Source: Algoriphagus sp. (GTDB lineage: Bacteria > Bacteroidota > Bacteroidia > Cytophagales > Cyclobacteriaceae). From it: a stretch of DNA of 64,000 nt. The notes under the pieces are model-generated. The model searched no databases. It was not told the origin of the DNA and saw nothing but the letters and a program-made list of their open reading frames with translations. The position numbers and the translations under genes are program-made. This document shows positions 1 through 9,396 of the stretch, in pieces. Within the stretch, counting starts at the first letter, position 1; every line of letters starts with the position of its first letter. Location of the stretch: NCBI GenBank assembly GCA_029945945.1, contig JAQSDM010000010.1, positions 88,193-152,192 on the forward strand, given 5' to 3'.

Positions 1-78
1 AAACTTCCGGTTGCTACGGTTTTGATGAAATTCCTTCGATTGACGTCTTTTTTCATTGGTGGATTGGTTTTGGGTTAA
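1..78 (+). CDS. Possible 3' end of a truncated upstream gene
   Basis: Frame 1 is open from the window edge to a TAA at 76-78 and encodes 25 residues. They are hydrophobic and end in FFIGGLVLG, which would suit a C-terminal membrane segment. The gene would run convergently towards nagA, leaving a 14-base gap. With so little sequence no family can be named, and a chance open frame is quite possible. Confidence 0.25.
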   Translation, partial: KLPVATVLMKFLRLTSFFIGGLVLG

Positions 79-92
79 TGGTAAAGGTTTGA

Positions 93-1238
93 TCAGGCGG
101 AATAGACTTCCCTCCCATGTTTGATTGTTTTGAGAACTTCGAGCTCGCCATTTTCCCCTTTTCTGCAGAGGATAAGATCGGCAATTGTTCCTTCTTCAAA
201 TAAGATATGACCTGGGTTCACCAGTTTTTCGGGACGAACTGAAGCCATCTCCCATGCTTCGGTCAGTGATGCAATTTTGTTTTGAATCATAAAAGAAACA
301 CCTCTGCGGATATTCGAAGCAGATCCTGCAAGGATTGACGGATTCGATCTGAGGTGTAATTTTCCCTCCGGGGTCAAAGTGACTTCACCTCCAATATGCA
401 GGTTATAGTCTCCTGCGGGCATTCCTGCTAAAGAAACTGAGTCGCTTACCAGAATCAACTTGTCCTTTTTTACCTTTTGAAAAACCTCAATCACTTCAGC
501 CGGAAGATGAAAACCATCGGCAATTATGGATGCCCCCAACCCTTCCTGCGCCAGCTGAGACCAGAGGTAATTGGGATGACGGGCAATGATTGGATGCATG
601 CCATTTCCAAGATGGGTGGACAATCTTGCCCCCGCGCTCACCGCATCCAGAATTTGTTGGTGAGTAGCATTCGTATGACCGATGGAAACCAAAATATCGT
701 AATCCATGCATCTTTCGATGAAAGCACAGGAATTTTCCCATTCCGGTGAAAGTGTGATCATTTTGATCAAACCTTTGGATTCATTTTGCCATCTCTGTAC
801 CAAACTCCAATCAGGAGCACGAACAAATTCTTTGGGATGCGCTCCCCGAGGCCCATCGATCGGCGAAATAAACGGCCCTTCGATATGTAATCCTTCAATG
901 CTCATTCTGGAAAACTGATCAGTTTTCCGAAGGGAAACTATCTGAAGAATCAGCTGACTGATCTGCTCCGGATCATTAGTGATGATCGTCGGAAAATGAG
1001 TAGTAACTCCCTCCTGATACAAAAGCCTTGAAATCCCGGCAAGTTTCATCGGATCAGTTTGAATCTCATTGTAATCGATTCCTCCATATCCGTTGACCTG
1101 AATATCTGTAAAACCCGGCCCGACAAAGAGGTCATTTTCTATTGATTCCTCGGTTTTTGAGATACTATCAATGATTCCTTCGGAAAAAGAAATTTCGATC
1201 GCTGATCCATCGCGATATGAGTGGCCTTGAATCTTCAT
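93..1238 (-). CDS. nagA: N-acetylglucosamine-6-phosphate deacetylase NagA
   Basis: Amidohydrolase-fold enzyme that removes acetate from GlcNAc-6-P in the cytosol, giving glucosamine-6-P for NagB. Visible family motifs are PGFTDIQVNGYGG near the N-terminus (E. coli-like form of the first metal motif), EGPFISP with the metal-binding Glu, SIGHTNA and STHLGNGMHP with the two metal His residues, and LVSDSVSLAG with the catalytic Asp. The length of 381 aa is normal. I chose the ATG at 1238 because it makes an ATGA overlap with the stop of the upstream transporter gene; an in-frame start 15 bases further upstream lies inside that gene. It is the last gene of the nag operon. Confidence 0.93.
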   Translation of the reverse strand: MKIQGHSYRDGSAIEISFSEGIIDSISKTEESIENDLFVGPGFTDIQVNGYGGIDYNEIQTDPMKLAGISRLLYQEGVTTHFPTIITNDPEQISQLILQIVSLRKTDQFSRMSIEGLHIEGPFISPIDGPRGAHPKEFVRAPDWSLVQRWQNESKGLIKMITLSPEWENSCAFIERCMDYDILVSIGHTNATHQQILDAVSAGARLSTHLGNGMHPIIARHPNYLWSQLAQEGLGASIIADGFHLPAEVIEVFQKVKKDKLILVSDSVSLAGMPAGDYNLHIGGEVTLTPEGKLHLRSNPSILAGSASNIRRGVSFMIQNKIASLTEAWEMASVRPEKLVNPGHILFEEGTIADLILCRKGENGELEVLKTIKHGREVYSA

Positions 1239-2563
1239 GCTGCGAAAGCCCATTTTCTGACCTTATGACCATAAACTGCATAGTAAACAAGGTAGAGATA
1301 ACAAGGAAAAAGTACCCAATACGCCAATCGCACATCGTACAAATCAGCCAAATAACCATAGATCAAAGGCATTATGGCATTGCCGCAAAGGCCCATAATC
1401 ATGATCGAAGCACCAAGCTTGGTGAATCTGCCCAAACCATCCAATGCCAAAGGCCAGATTCCTGCCCAAACCAATGAATTTGCAAGTCCCAGTAAGACCA
1501 CAAACCAGATCGATATATCAGCTGTGTGCCCGAGGAATTGAACCGAACCACTGGCAAAAATGATCAGAATCGTAAAAATCGTCCCGAGCATGGTGCAGAT
1601 TCTCAGCATGTTGACTTGGGAGATGAATTTGGGAATCATGGAAATTCCGATGATGTAGCCTAAAATCGTAAAAGCAAGCGTGTAGGATGGGAAAACCTTG
1701 GCTTCGATCAACCCGATATTCATCGAATTGGCGTAACCGATGATCGTGTCGATCGCGATAATCTGCGTGCCTACATGAAGAAAAATTGCAAAAGCTCCCA
1801 AAATCAAATGTGGAAATTGGAAAATACTGGTCTTACCTGAATTGGCTTCGGCGAGCTCGATGCTTTCATGCTCGGTGTCGATTTCCGGCAAAGGAGAAAA
1901 TCGAACCATCAAACCCAAAGCAAATAAAACTATCCCCACAACCGTGTAAGGCATAATCACCCGCCTGATCAACTCATCAAGGGCAGCATTTTTCTCAACC
2001 TCTCCCATCGTAGCTAGCTGATTGAAAAGCTCGGTATCTCCTACTCTCAGGATTACTGCAGCGAAGATGATTGGTGCCAAAATCCCGGCTCCTTTATTCG
2101 CGATTCCCATGATGCTGATTCGCTGAGCTGCTCTTTCCTTAGGCCCCAAAACCGTGATATAGGGATTCGCTGCAGTTTGCAAAATGGCTAATCCTGTTCC
2201 CAGCGTAAACAAACCAAGAAGGAAAATCTCATACGTTCTGCCCAAAGCTGCCGGTACGAAAATGAAAGCTCCCAGCGCCATCACCCAGAAACCAACCATC
2301 ATTCCTCTCTTAAATCCAATCTTTCTCAACAAATAGGAAGATGGTACGGACATCACCAAATAGGAAATGTAAAAGGCAAAGGCAACCAGATAGGATTCGA
2401 AATTGCTGAGTTCGCAGGCAATTTTGAAGTATGGAATCAGAATGGCGTTGATCCAGGAGACAAACCCGAAAATGAAAAACAGCATCCCAATGATCCCAAT
2501 CGAGATCCATGTATCGCGTTTGCTGAGGGAACTTGCCTGAATGGCAATCTGAGTTTTACTCAT
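1235..2563 (-). CDS. MFS sugar transporter, FucP/GluP family (probable GlcNAc permease)
   Basis: Twelve-helix major facilitator of about 442 aa resembling the fucose:H+ symporter family used by Bacteroidota for sugar uptake. The first helix contains FVSWINAILIPYFK, and the ASSYLL/RKIGFKRGMM loop is typical of the family. It lies between nagA (ATGA overlap) and a gene 16 bases upstream, so N-acetylglucosamine or a related amino sugar is the likely substrate (inference from context). The ATG at 2563 is preferred over a TTG four codons upstream. Confidence 0.85.
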   Translation of the reverse strand: MSKTQIAIQASSLSKRDTWISIGIIGMLFFIFGFVSWINAILIPYFKIACELSNFESYLVAFAFYISYLVMSVPSSYLLRKIGFKRGMMVGFWVMALGAFIFVPAALGRTYEIFLLGLFTLGTGLAILQTAANPYITVLGPKERAAQRISIMGIANKGAGILAPIIFAAVILRVGDTELFNQLATMGEVEKNAALDELIRRVIMPYTVVGIVLFALGLMVRFSPLPEIDTEHESIELAEANSGKTSIFQFPHLILGAFAIFLHVGTQIIAIDTIIGYANSMNIGLIEAKVFPSYTLAFTILGYIIGISMIPKFISQVNMLRICTMLGTIFTILIIFASGSVQFLGHTADISIWFVVLLGLANSLVWAGIWPLALDGLGRFTKLGASIMIMGLCGNAIMPLIYGYLADLYDVRLAYWVLFPCYLYLVYYAVYGHKVRKWAFAA

Positions 2564-2578
2564 TTTTAGAATCAAATA

Positions 2579-3415
2579 TTATTGAACTGAAGCCAAAACT
2601 CCGTTGAAATTCCCCACGCATTCTGCGACACCCATCGCAGGATCTTTGTCTTGCTCGTATTCCAGGCTGCAGATTCCGGTGTACCCGGACTTTTTCAAAG
2701 CTTTGACAAACGCGAAAAAATCGATTTTTCCACGACCCATAATCACCGTTTTTCCGGATGGAATAGGTTCATTCACATCCTTGATATGCAGGTCATAGAT
2801 TCTCTCTTTGTATTTCAAAAGCATGGCAGCGGGATCATTTCCGCATCGGAATGAGTGCCCGATGTCCAGGCAAATCCCGATCAAAGGATCCAGATTTTTT
2901 ATCTTTTCATAGACAGTATCAATGTCCGGGAAGAGTTTGTCTTCGGGACCATGATTGTGAATCGCAACCCGGATATTGAAAGCTTTTGCTTGTTTTTCCA
3001 AATAAGGGAGAATCTCATAAGCAGGTGCGGCAATTATCATTTTCACCCCGGCTGTCTGAGCATATTTCATGGCATTGTCCACTTCCTGCTCAGTTTTGAG
3101 GTAAATCACACCAAGTCCATAGACATTGATTCCGGCTGATTTGAATTTACCGATCACTTCATCTGCCTGAGCTTTGGAGCTATCGTATGGAAGCTGAAAA
3201 TTTTTGAGTGAGATATTTTTCACCCCAACTTGGTTCATCACTTCGCAGATCTTATCAATGTTGTCTTTATAATAGAGGAATGTATATCCGGCAATTCCGA
3301 GATTGAATCCTTCGACAGGCTTGGTTTCAGTTAATGAGTTTGCCTCATAGGCTGGCAAAGCTGAAGCGAGGGCTCCTATTCCTACAACTTTTACGAAAGA
3401 TCTTCTTGTGAACAT
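2579..3415 (-). CDS. Tat-exported sugar phosphate isomerase/epimerase-like TIM-barrel protein
   Basis: 278 aa. The N-terminus TRRSFVKVVGIGALASALP is a twin-arginine-like signal, so export is likely. The rest is an AP-endonuclease-2/xylose-isomerase-like TIM barrel: AIHNHGPEDK, GICLDIGHSF and DLHIKDVNE carry the His, Asp and Glu residues that bind metal in this fold, and SLEYEQDKDP ends the barrel. It lies in the amino-sugar operon between nagB and the permease. Such proteins in Bacteroidota act as periplasmic sugar isomerases or epimerases, or in dehydrogenase-linked sugar oxidation. The exact substrate cannot be read from the sequence. Confidence 0.8.
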   Translation of the reverse strand: MFTRRSFVKVVGIGALASALPAYEANSLTETKPVEGFNLGIAGYTFLYYKDNIDKICEVMNQVGVKNISLKNFQLPYDSSKAQADEVIGKFKSAGINVYGLGVIYLKTEQEVDNAMKYAQTAGVKMIIAAPAYEILPYLEKQAKAFNIRVAIHNHGPEDKLFPDIDTVYEKIKNLDPLIGICLDIGHSFRCGNDPAAMLLKYKERIYDLHIKDVNEPIPSGKTVIMGRGKIDFFAFVKALKKSGYTGICSLEYEQDKDPAMGVAECVGNFNGVLASVQ

Positions 3416-3451
3416 GGGGTGGTTTTTGGGTTTTTAATGGGTTTTGAAATC

Positions 3452-4192
3452 CTATCTCGAAGAAAGCAACGAGGCAGAATCGGTATCCAGGAAGCAGGTG
3501 CAATCTGGATGAAGTTGAAGTGCAGTTGCTGGAAATAAATTACTAACAGGATTTTCAATCGTGTCTTTTACAGCCTGAGATTTTCTCAGATCCGGGACCG
3601 AGCAGATGATTGCTTTAGACTTCAATATCTGCTTTACAGACATGCTGATTGCTTTGGTCGGTACAGCCTCCAAATTTGGAAACCAACCTTCACCCAGTTG
3701 CTGCTTTCGGCATGATTCATCAAGTTCAACCACGATATATGGTTTCTCTGTTTCAAAATCTGCAGGTGGATCATTGAAAGCCAGGTGGCCATTTTCGCCG
3801 ATTCCCACAAATGCCACATCAATCGGATGCGCCAAAATCAAGGCTGATAATCGTTCGCATTCGGCTGAAGGATCCACTTCGCCATCGATCAGATTTACTC
3901 CTTTCAAACTCGGAACTTTTGAAATAAACCGCTCTTTCAGGTACTTTCTGAAACTTGCCGGATGTGTAATTGGCAGGCCGATGTATTCATCTAAGTGAAA
4001 CAAAGTGACTTTACTCCAATCAATTCCCGGCTCTAAAAGCAACTGATTCAAGGTTTCAAACTGACTTGTGCCTGTAGCAAGAATAATATTGGCAAAGCCC
4101 TTTTGAGCAATCGCTTTTCGCACTAATTCAGCGCCTGCTTTTCCAGCTGTTTGGCCCAAATCCTGAGGATTATTATTGACTCTAATTTTCAT
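3452..4192 (-). CDS. nagB: Glucosamine-6-phosphate deaminase family protein (NagB-like)
   Basis: 246-aa member of the NagB/6-phosphogluconolactonase fold, expected to turn glucosamine-6-P into fructose-6-P plus ammonia. HLDEYIGLP matches the E. coli catalytic-base loop, and [13 protein letters not shown] aligns with GVGNDGHIAFNEP. His143 is kept, Asp141 becomes Asn (as in Gram-positive NagB) and Glu148 becomes Asp. It is therefore a divergent NagB branch. It is the first gene of the operon running to nagA, 36 bases upstream of the TIM-barrel gene, and this context supports the assignment. Confidence 0.82.
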   Translation of the reverse strand: MKIRVNNNPQDLGQTAGKAGAELVRKAIAQKGFANIILATGTSQFETLNQLLLEPGIDWSKVTLFHLDEYIGLPITHPASFRKYLKERFISKVPSLKGVNLIDGEVDPSAECERLSALILAHPIDVAFVGIGENGHLAFNDPPADFETEKPYIVVELDESCRKQQLGEGWFPNLEAVPTKAISMSVKQILKSKAIICSVPDLRKSQAVKDTIENPVSNLFPATALQLHPDCTCFLDTDSASLLSSR

Positions 4193-4440
4193 AATTCTTT
4201 ATCCTTTTGACGAAATTGATCTTTCATCTATGCTGCGCTGAAGACTCTTCATTCTTTTCCTTGGGGGTGATTTGGAAAATTTTGAATAGTTTTTTAGCCG
4301 GTTGGTTACGCTTGCTTCAAATTAGTAAAAAATGCTTAGCATGGAAATCGCTTTCTAAAACAAAAACAGAAAGTGTGGTTTATTGGTAGATAATTTGGAT
4401 AAAGTCTGGTTACCCAATAAAAAATATTTTCAAAAAGAGT

Positions 4441-4914
4441 CTATTCGAATTCCTTCATTTTCATTTCATAATCCCACTTGAGATCTTCATGTAGGCCGGA
4501 AATGAGTTTTTTGGCTTTGCCAAGTTGAACTTGATACAGATTTTCCACAATAGAATTTCGGAATCTGAGGTAGCCATATTCATTTAGCTTTTCGCAGAAA
4601 AATAAGATAAGGTCAATCTGATCCGTTTTGTTTTTGCTGAGTTTGAGGTTTTTGTTGAGTTTCCGCCGAATGGTCTGGGAGGATTTTTTTACGTAATAAC
4701 TATTGCTTCGGTTGGCTTTTGCAAACTCCTCCTCCAACTCCTGTTGCACCATTTCAACAAAAAGTCCGGGATTATCCCGACCGTAAAGCTTAAAATAGAG
4801 ATACGCTTTATTTTCCCGATTGAATTTGACAAGATCCAAAAGAAGCTCATTTATCTCTTTTTCATTGAGATAGCTTAGTTCCTTTTTGATTTCTGATAAA
4901 CTCGGAATTTGCAT
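4441..4914 (-). CDS. Conserved hypothetical protein (157 aa)
   Basis: I do not recognise a family. The protein is highly charged and predicted mostly helical, with a Lys-rich middle (RRKLNKNLKLSKNK) and no signal peptide or membrane segment, so it should be cytosolic. It is transcribed alone, divergently from the sterol-desaturase-like gene. Base use looks like that of its neighbours, and the ATG at 4914 is the only good start. The helical, Lys-rich character would suit nucleic-acid or protein binding, but nothing more specific is supported. Confidence 0.7.
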   Translation of the reverse strand: MQIPSLSEIKKELSYLNEKEINELLLDLVKFNRENKAYLYFKLYGRDNPGLFVEMVQQELEEEFAKANRSNSYYVKKSSQTIRRKLNKNLKLSKNKTDQIDLILFFCEKLNEYGYLRFRNSIVENLYQVQLGKAKKLISGLHEDLKWDYEMKMKEFE

Positions 4915-5055
4915 TTTTTCTGTTCTATTGACTGATTCTTTACAATTGGCTAAATCACAATTTTGAAAATCCGGATCCGGAAAACAATTTTTGAAACCTT
5001 TTCTAAAAGTAATCGATTTTCCTCTCAGGGACGAGTTATTACCATCTTAAAAGGA

Positions 5056-5086
5056 TTGAAATCTATTTCTTATTTAGGTATGTTTA
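5056..5086 (+). promoter_or_regulatory. Candidate promoter of the sterol-desaturase-like gene
   Basis: TTG at 5056-5058, a 20-base spacer, then TATGTTTA at 5079-5086. This resembles the Bacteroidota primary-sigma pattern TTG-N17-23-TAnnTTTG with one mismatch, and lies 20 bases before the ATG at 5106. Confidence 0.4.
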
Positions 5087-5105
5087 ACCCAAATATTGGA
5101 GAGTT

Positions 5106-6368
5106 ATGGAAGCGTACGGACAAATACTATTGATTGCGATGCCAGCATTTTTTCTACTCATCATGGTGGAGAAGTTTTGGGGGATTTTCAAGGGAAATGA
5201 CACCGTTCCGATGAATGACATGATCTCAAGCCTAAGTTCTGGCATAACCAATGCCACCAAAGATGTTTTGGGCTTGAGTGTAGCAATTATATCTTATGGT
5301 TGGCTTGTTGACAGGGTTTCAGTATTTGAAATCAGCTCAGGTTGGTTGACTTTCGTGATCGCATTTATTGTTTTGGATTTTGCAGGATACTGGGTCCATA
5401 GAATCTCCCACGAGTACAACATATTCTGGAATAACCACATCATTCATCACAGCAGTGAAGAGTTCAATCTCGCCTGTGCACTTAGACAAAGCATATCTTC
5501 GATTTTTAGAATTTTCGCGATATTCTTATTACCCGCAGCTATTTTGGGTGTACCACAGGAAGTAATTAGCGTAGTGGCACCTTTGCATTTATTTGCTCAG
5601 TTTTGGTATCATACCCGCCACATAAACAGAATGGGTTTTTTAGAAAAAATTATCGTAACTCCTTCACATCACAGGGTTCACCACGCAATCAATCCGATCT
5701 ATCTGGATAAAAATTACGGTCAGATTTTCATCATTTGGGATAGAATTTTTGGCACTTATCAGGAAGAATTGGAGGAAGTTCCGGCGGTGTATGGAGTTAC
5801 CAGACCTGTTCAGACATGGAATCCGATCAAGATTAATTTCATGCATCTCTGGTTATTGATTAAAGATGCCTGGAGAGCTCAGAATTTTGAGGATAAATTG
5901 AGAATATGGTTTATGCCGTTGGGTTGGAGACCGGAAGATGTAGCTTCAAAATATCCGGTTGAAAAAATAAATGACGTGTATCATTTTGAAAAATACAGCC
6001 CTAAACTTTCGTCCGGATTACTCATCTGGAGTATAATTCAACTTGTTCTTTTGTTATTAATCATTAGTTATTTGTTTGGAAATATCGCTGAAATCGGCGC
6101 TCCGGGAATGTTTATTTATGGAGGGTATGTTTTTCTGAGTGTCTATGCCATGACCGAGTTGATGGACAAAAACCCGAAAGCGTGGCTTTGGGAAATACTT
6201 AAAAGCGGGATCGGAATATTTGTTGTTCTTTTCACTGGTGATTGGTTTGGGTTAAGTGAAAATATTCCGGGCCTTCTTCCGGTTTTGATTGTTTATTTTG
6301 TTGTTTCCGCAGGAGCTTCGACTTGGTTTTCTTTTAAAGAAAATAAACTGGAACTAGCTCATAATTAG
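5106..6368 (+). CDS. Sterol desaturase/fatty-acid hydroxylase family membrane protein (AGMO-like)
   Basis: 420-aa integral membrane di-iron oxygenase. The eight-His signature is visible: HRISHEYN (HX3H), HIIHH, then WYHTRH and HHRVHH in the second half. The overall arrangement of membrane helices around these clusters, with several helices after the catalytic domain, resembles alkylglycerol monooxygenase (TMEM195/AGMO) more than the short sterol C5 desaturases. It probably hydroxylates a lipid in the inner membrane; the substrate is unknown. It is followed 21 bases later by xdhC, so co-transcription is possible, though a functional link is unclear. Confidence 0.85.
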   Translation: MEAYGQILLIAMPAFFLLIMVEKFWGIFKGNDTVPMNDMISSLSSGITNATKDVLGLSVAIISYGWLVDRVSVFEISSGWLTFVIAFIVLDFAGYWVHRISHEYNIFWNNHIIHHSSEEFNLACALRQSISSIFRIFAIFLLPAAILGVPQEVISVVAPLHLFAQFWYHTRHINRMGFLEKIIVTPSHHRVHHAINPIYLDKNYGQIFIIWDRIFGTYQEELEEVPAVYGVTRPVQTWNPIKINFMHLWLLIKDAWRAQNFEDKLRIWFMPLGWRPEDVASKYPVEKINDVYHFEKYSPKLSSGLLIWSIIQLVLLLLIISYLFGNIAEIGAPGMFIYGGYVFLSVYAMTELMDKNPKAWLWEILKSGIGIFVVLFTGDWFGLSENIPGLLPVLIVYFVVSAGASTWFSFKENKLELAHN

Positions 6369-6389
6369 AAAATCGAAGGATAATATTCC

Positions 6390-7496
6390 ATGAAGGAACT
6401 TCAGTCAATCATCCAGGCATACGAAAACTCCAAATCAAAGAACCAAAAAATTGCTCTGGCGACGGTGGTCAAAGTCGACGGATCGGCCTATCGGAGACCT
6501 GGTGCCAGAATGTTGGTGACAGAAGATGGACAGTTGACTGGAGCAATCAGTGGCGGCTGTTTGGAAGGTGATGCATTGAGGAAAGCTCAGGCAGTGATTT
6601 TTCAGCAGAAGTCAATGTTGGTTACATACGATACGACAGACGAAGACGATCAAAAATTTGGGATTGGACTTGGATGCAATGGAATCATTCAGGTATTGAT
6701 CGAGCCGATTGATTCTGAAGATGATTCAAATCCAGTTGAGCTTTTAAAAACTGCTCTTGAAAATCGAATTTCAAGCGTTTTGGTAACCGTTTTTTCATTG
6801 AAGCATTCCCGGGCTGAGCAGGTAGGTACCAAAGTCCTATGGAAAGAAAGCCAAGCAATCGGAAAAGAAAAAAGCCTCGATTCCAGACTTTGGGCTTTGA
6901 TTAATAGTCAATTATCCGATCTCAATACATCCAATAACCATATCATTTCCTATCCCGAACTGGATGAGATTTGCGTCTTTTTTGAATCTATTAAACCGGT
7001 TGTTCGGATCCTACTTTTTGGAGCTGGGAACGATACAATTCCCGTTGCAAAAATGGCAGATTTGCTTGGCTGGGAATTGATCCTGATTGATGGAAGAAAG
7101 ACACATGCGACCGAACAAAGATTCCCCACAGCCAGGAAAATCGTGATTTCTCCAGCCGATGAAGCGGTGGCTCAACTAGAATCAGATTTAAATACGGTTG
7201 CGCTTTTTATGACCCATAACTTCGAGTATGAAGTTGTGGTTTTGGAGCATCTCCTCCCCTTACAATTACCTTTTATCGGAATTTTGGGACCCAAGAAAAA
7301 AGGTCTCAAATTGATTGAGAGATTGGAATTGAAAGGGATTCAGGTTCCCACTGCCAATATTTATTCACCAATTGGTTTGGATATCGGGGCTGAAGGTTCT
7401 GAGGAAATAGCTTTATCGGCATTAGCCGAAATAAAAGCTGTTTTGAGTAAAAAACAGCCGATCTTTCTGAGGGAAAAAGATGGCCCAATTCATTAA
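6390..7496 (+). CDS. XdhC/CoxI family molybdoenzyme maturation protein
   Basis: 368 aa with the two usual XdhC parts: an N-terminal XdhC_CoxI domain (SAYRRPGARMLV, GAISGGCLEGD, GIGLGCNGIIQVLIEP) and a C-terminal Rossmann-like domain (ILLFGAGNDTIPVAKMA, FIGILGPKKK). XdhC proteins bind molybdenum cofactor, protect it and help insert its sulfurated form into xanthine-dehydrogenase-type enzymes. The mobA-like gene follows after 9 bases, and a candidate client enzyme lies at 12139-14765. Confidence 0.9.
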   Translation: MKELQSIIQAYENSKSKNQKIALATVVKVDGSAYRRPGARMLVTEDGQLTGAISGGCLEGDALRKAQAVIFQQKSMLVTYDTTDEDDQKFGIGLGCNGIIQVLIEPIDSEDDSNPVELLKTALENRISSVLVTVFSLKHSRAEQVGTKVLWKESQAIGKEKSLDSRLWALINSQLSDLNTSNNHIISYPELDEICVFFESIKPVVRILLFGAGNDTIPVAKMADLLGWELILIDGRKTHATEQRFPTARKIVISPADEAVAQLESDLNTVALFMTHNFEYEVVVLEHLLPLQLPFIGILGPKKKGLKLIERLELKGIQVPTANIYSPIGLDIGAEGSEEIALSALAEIKAVLSKKQPIFLREKDGPIH

Positions 7497-7505
7497 TAAA
7501 AATCT

Positions 7506-8117
7506 ATGAGCGATATTAAAACTGGCCTGATAATCCTTGCTGCAGGAAATTCCTCCCGAATGGGTGAACCAAAGCAAATACTTCCATTTGAAGGAAAAAC
7601 ACTCTTGCAGTGCACAATAGATGCTGCTTTAGGTTCTCAGGTTACCAGCCGGGTTGTGGTACTTGGAGCGGATAAGGACGAAATTAAAAAGACTTTCAGA
7701 GCGGATACGATCCCCGTAATTCATAACCAGCATTGGGAAAAAGGCATGGCTTCCACCATGCAAAAGGGGTTGAATTATCTTACCAAATATAATGTGCCGG
7801 ATCAGGTTATCATTTTATTATGTGACCAACCTTTCGTGCATTCAGGAATTTTAGATGCATTAATTGAAAGTCAAAAAGCCACAGGAAAAGGCATTGTCGC
7901 TTGTAAATATTCAGAAACCTTAGGTGTTCCGGTGCTTTTTACCAAGAAATACTTCCCGGAAATGCTTGCTTTGAAAGGTAGCGAAGGAGCTAAGAAACTG
8001 ATTTATGCTCATTTAGATGATGTGGTGGAAGTTGATTTCCCAAAGGGAGCCGTTGATATTGATACCTATGAGGATTATGAAAACTTGCTTTCAAATATCC
8101 CAAAAAAGAAGAAGTAA
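7506..8117 (+). CDS. MobA-like nucleotidyltransferase (MocA type)
   Basis: 203-aa GT-A-fold NTP transferase. LAAGNSSRMGEPKQIL is the nucleotide-binding loop of the MobA/MocA group, and LLCDQPF carries the metal-binding Asp. Proteins of this subgroup beside xdhC convert Mo-molybdopterin to the cytosine dinucleotide form used by aldehyde- and isoquinoline-oxidoreductase-type enzymes. That suits the IorB/IorA-type enzyme nearby. It is probably co-transcribed with xdhC. Confidence 0.87.
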   Translation: MSDIKTGLIILAAGNSSRMGEPKQILPFEGKTLLQCTIDAALGSQVTSRVVVLGADKDEIKKTFRADTIPVIHNQHWEKGMASTMQKGLNYLTKYNVPDQVIILLCDQPFVHSGILDALIESQKATGKGIVACKYSETLGVPVLFTKKYFPEMLALKGSEGAKKLIYAHLDDVVEVDFPKGAVDIDTYEDYENLLSNIPKKKK

Positions 8118-8159
8118 GAATTCGTTTTTTGAAATTATAGGGTGTTTCAATAGCTGAGT

Positions 8160-9308
8160 CTAAATTCCTTGTCTCAATCCCTCGATGACCTTCTTCACCC
8201 ATTCAATGGTGAAATCTATGTCGGATTCCGTTGTTTCTTTTCCAAGGGAAAATCGAACCGAAGCTCTTCCCAAGTCAGACTCCAATCCCATCGCCTGGAG
8301 GACATGGCTGGGTTTCGGAGAAATAGAAGTACAAGCAGATCCTGAACTGACTGCAACTTTCTGATTGAGCTTTTGTAGTAACTCGACTCCTTCCACTCTT
8401 CCAAAAGCCAAGTTGGTTACATGAGGCAAGCGTTCTTTCTGAACTCCATTCAAAAACGTGTCTGGCAATTCCAAAACCTTCGATTCAAGCCTATTTCGAA
8501 GGATTTCAAGTCTCTTTCCCTCCGACTCCATCACTTTTAATCTCAATTCAGCCGCCTTACCAAAACCAACAATTCCCGGAACATTGAGTGTTCCGCTGCG
8601 AAAACCTTTCTCATGTCCACCCCCATCAATTTGGGCAAGAGGCTTTGGAAGAGGATGATTATGACGTACGTATAATGCCCCGACACCTTTTGGACCATAA
8701 AGTTTGTGGGCAGAAATGGCCATTAAATGGATTCCTTTTACAGAAACAGGTATTTTCCCCGCAGCCTGTACAGCATCTGTGAAAAGAATAATATCGTGTT
8801 CCTCAGCTATTTTTTTGATTTCTGCCATCGGGTGAATAACACCTGTTTCATTATTTGCCCACATCAACGCAATGATTTTGGTATGAGGCAGAATGGCAGA
8901 TTTGAGTTGGTCCAGATCGATTTTCCCTTCCCTATTTACTGGTAAATAAGTCACCTCCGCCCCTTCTGATTCGATGGATTTGAAGGTATCTAAAACAGCT
9001 TTATGCTCGGTTTGGCAGGTGATGAAATGCTGCTTTTCTCCTTTTTTCAAATTAAATATTCCTTTTATCGCCAGATTGATGGCTTCCGTCGCTCCAGAAG
9101 TAAAAATAATTTCCTTCGATTGTGCACCAAGCAGATTTGCTATCTGCTCGCGGGCCGTTTCTACCGCGTTTTCAGCCACCCAGCCATAAGGATGACTTTT
9201 GCTGGCAGCATTGCCAAAGTGAACTCCAAAATATGGAAGCATCGCTTCGATCACTTCAGGAGTGCAAGGCGTAGTAGCATTATAATCGAGGTAAATCGGG
9301 TAATTCAT
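8160..9308 (-). CDS. Cysteine desulfurase (NifS/IscS-type)
   Basis: 382-aa class V PLP enzyme that takes sulfur from cysteine as an enzyme persulfide. SAHKLYGPKGVG places the PLP lysine at Lys202, and SSGSACTS places the catalytic Cys at 326, followed by the loop typical of NifS/IscS rather than SufS. It could supply Fe-S clusters, tRNA thiolation or the sulfido ligand of molybdenum cofactor. The last role is attractive because it sits between xdhC/mobA and the molybdenum hydroxylase genes, but this is inference. It is convergent with the mobA-like gene. Confidence 0.93.
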   Translation of the reverse strand: MNYPIYLDYNATTPCTPEVIEAMLPYFGVHFGNAASKSHPYGWVAENAVETAREQIANLLGAQSKEIIFTSGATEAINLAIKGIFNLKKGEKQHFITCQTEHKAVLDTFKSIESEGAEVTYLPVNREGKIDLDQLKSAILPHTKIIALMWANNETGVIHPMAEIKKIAEEHDIILFTDAVQAAGKIPVSVKGIHLMAISAHKLYGPKGVGALYVRHNHPLPKPLAQIDGGGHEKGFRSGTLNVPGIVGFGKAAELRLKVMESEGKRLEILRNRLESKVLELPDTFLNGVQKERLPHVTNLAFGRVEGVELLQKLNQKVAVSSGSACTSISPKPSHVLQAMGLESDLGRASVRFSLGKETTESDIDFTIEWVKKVIEGLRQGI

Positions 9309-9396
9309 AGGGTACGATCTAGAATTGAAAAATACTGCCTTTTGAACTGTTAAGCCAAAAAATGAGAAATTTCAGTTCGAATTTTTACTTTCGTCT

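Noticed and set aside
477..918. Open frames on the plus strand inside nagA
   Set aside because: They are shadows of a strongly supported gene on the other strand.
4207..4389. 60-codon plus-strand frame between nagB and the hypothetical gene
   Set aside because: Composition is random-looking and it lies in the promoter region upstream of the nag operon.
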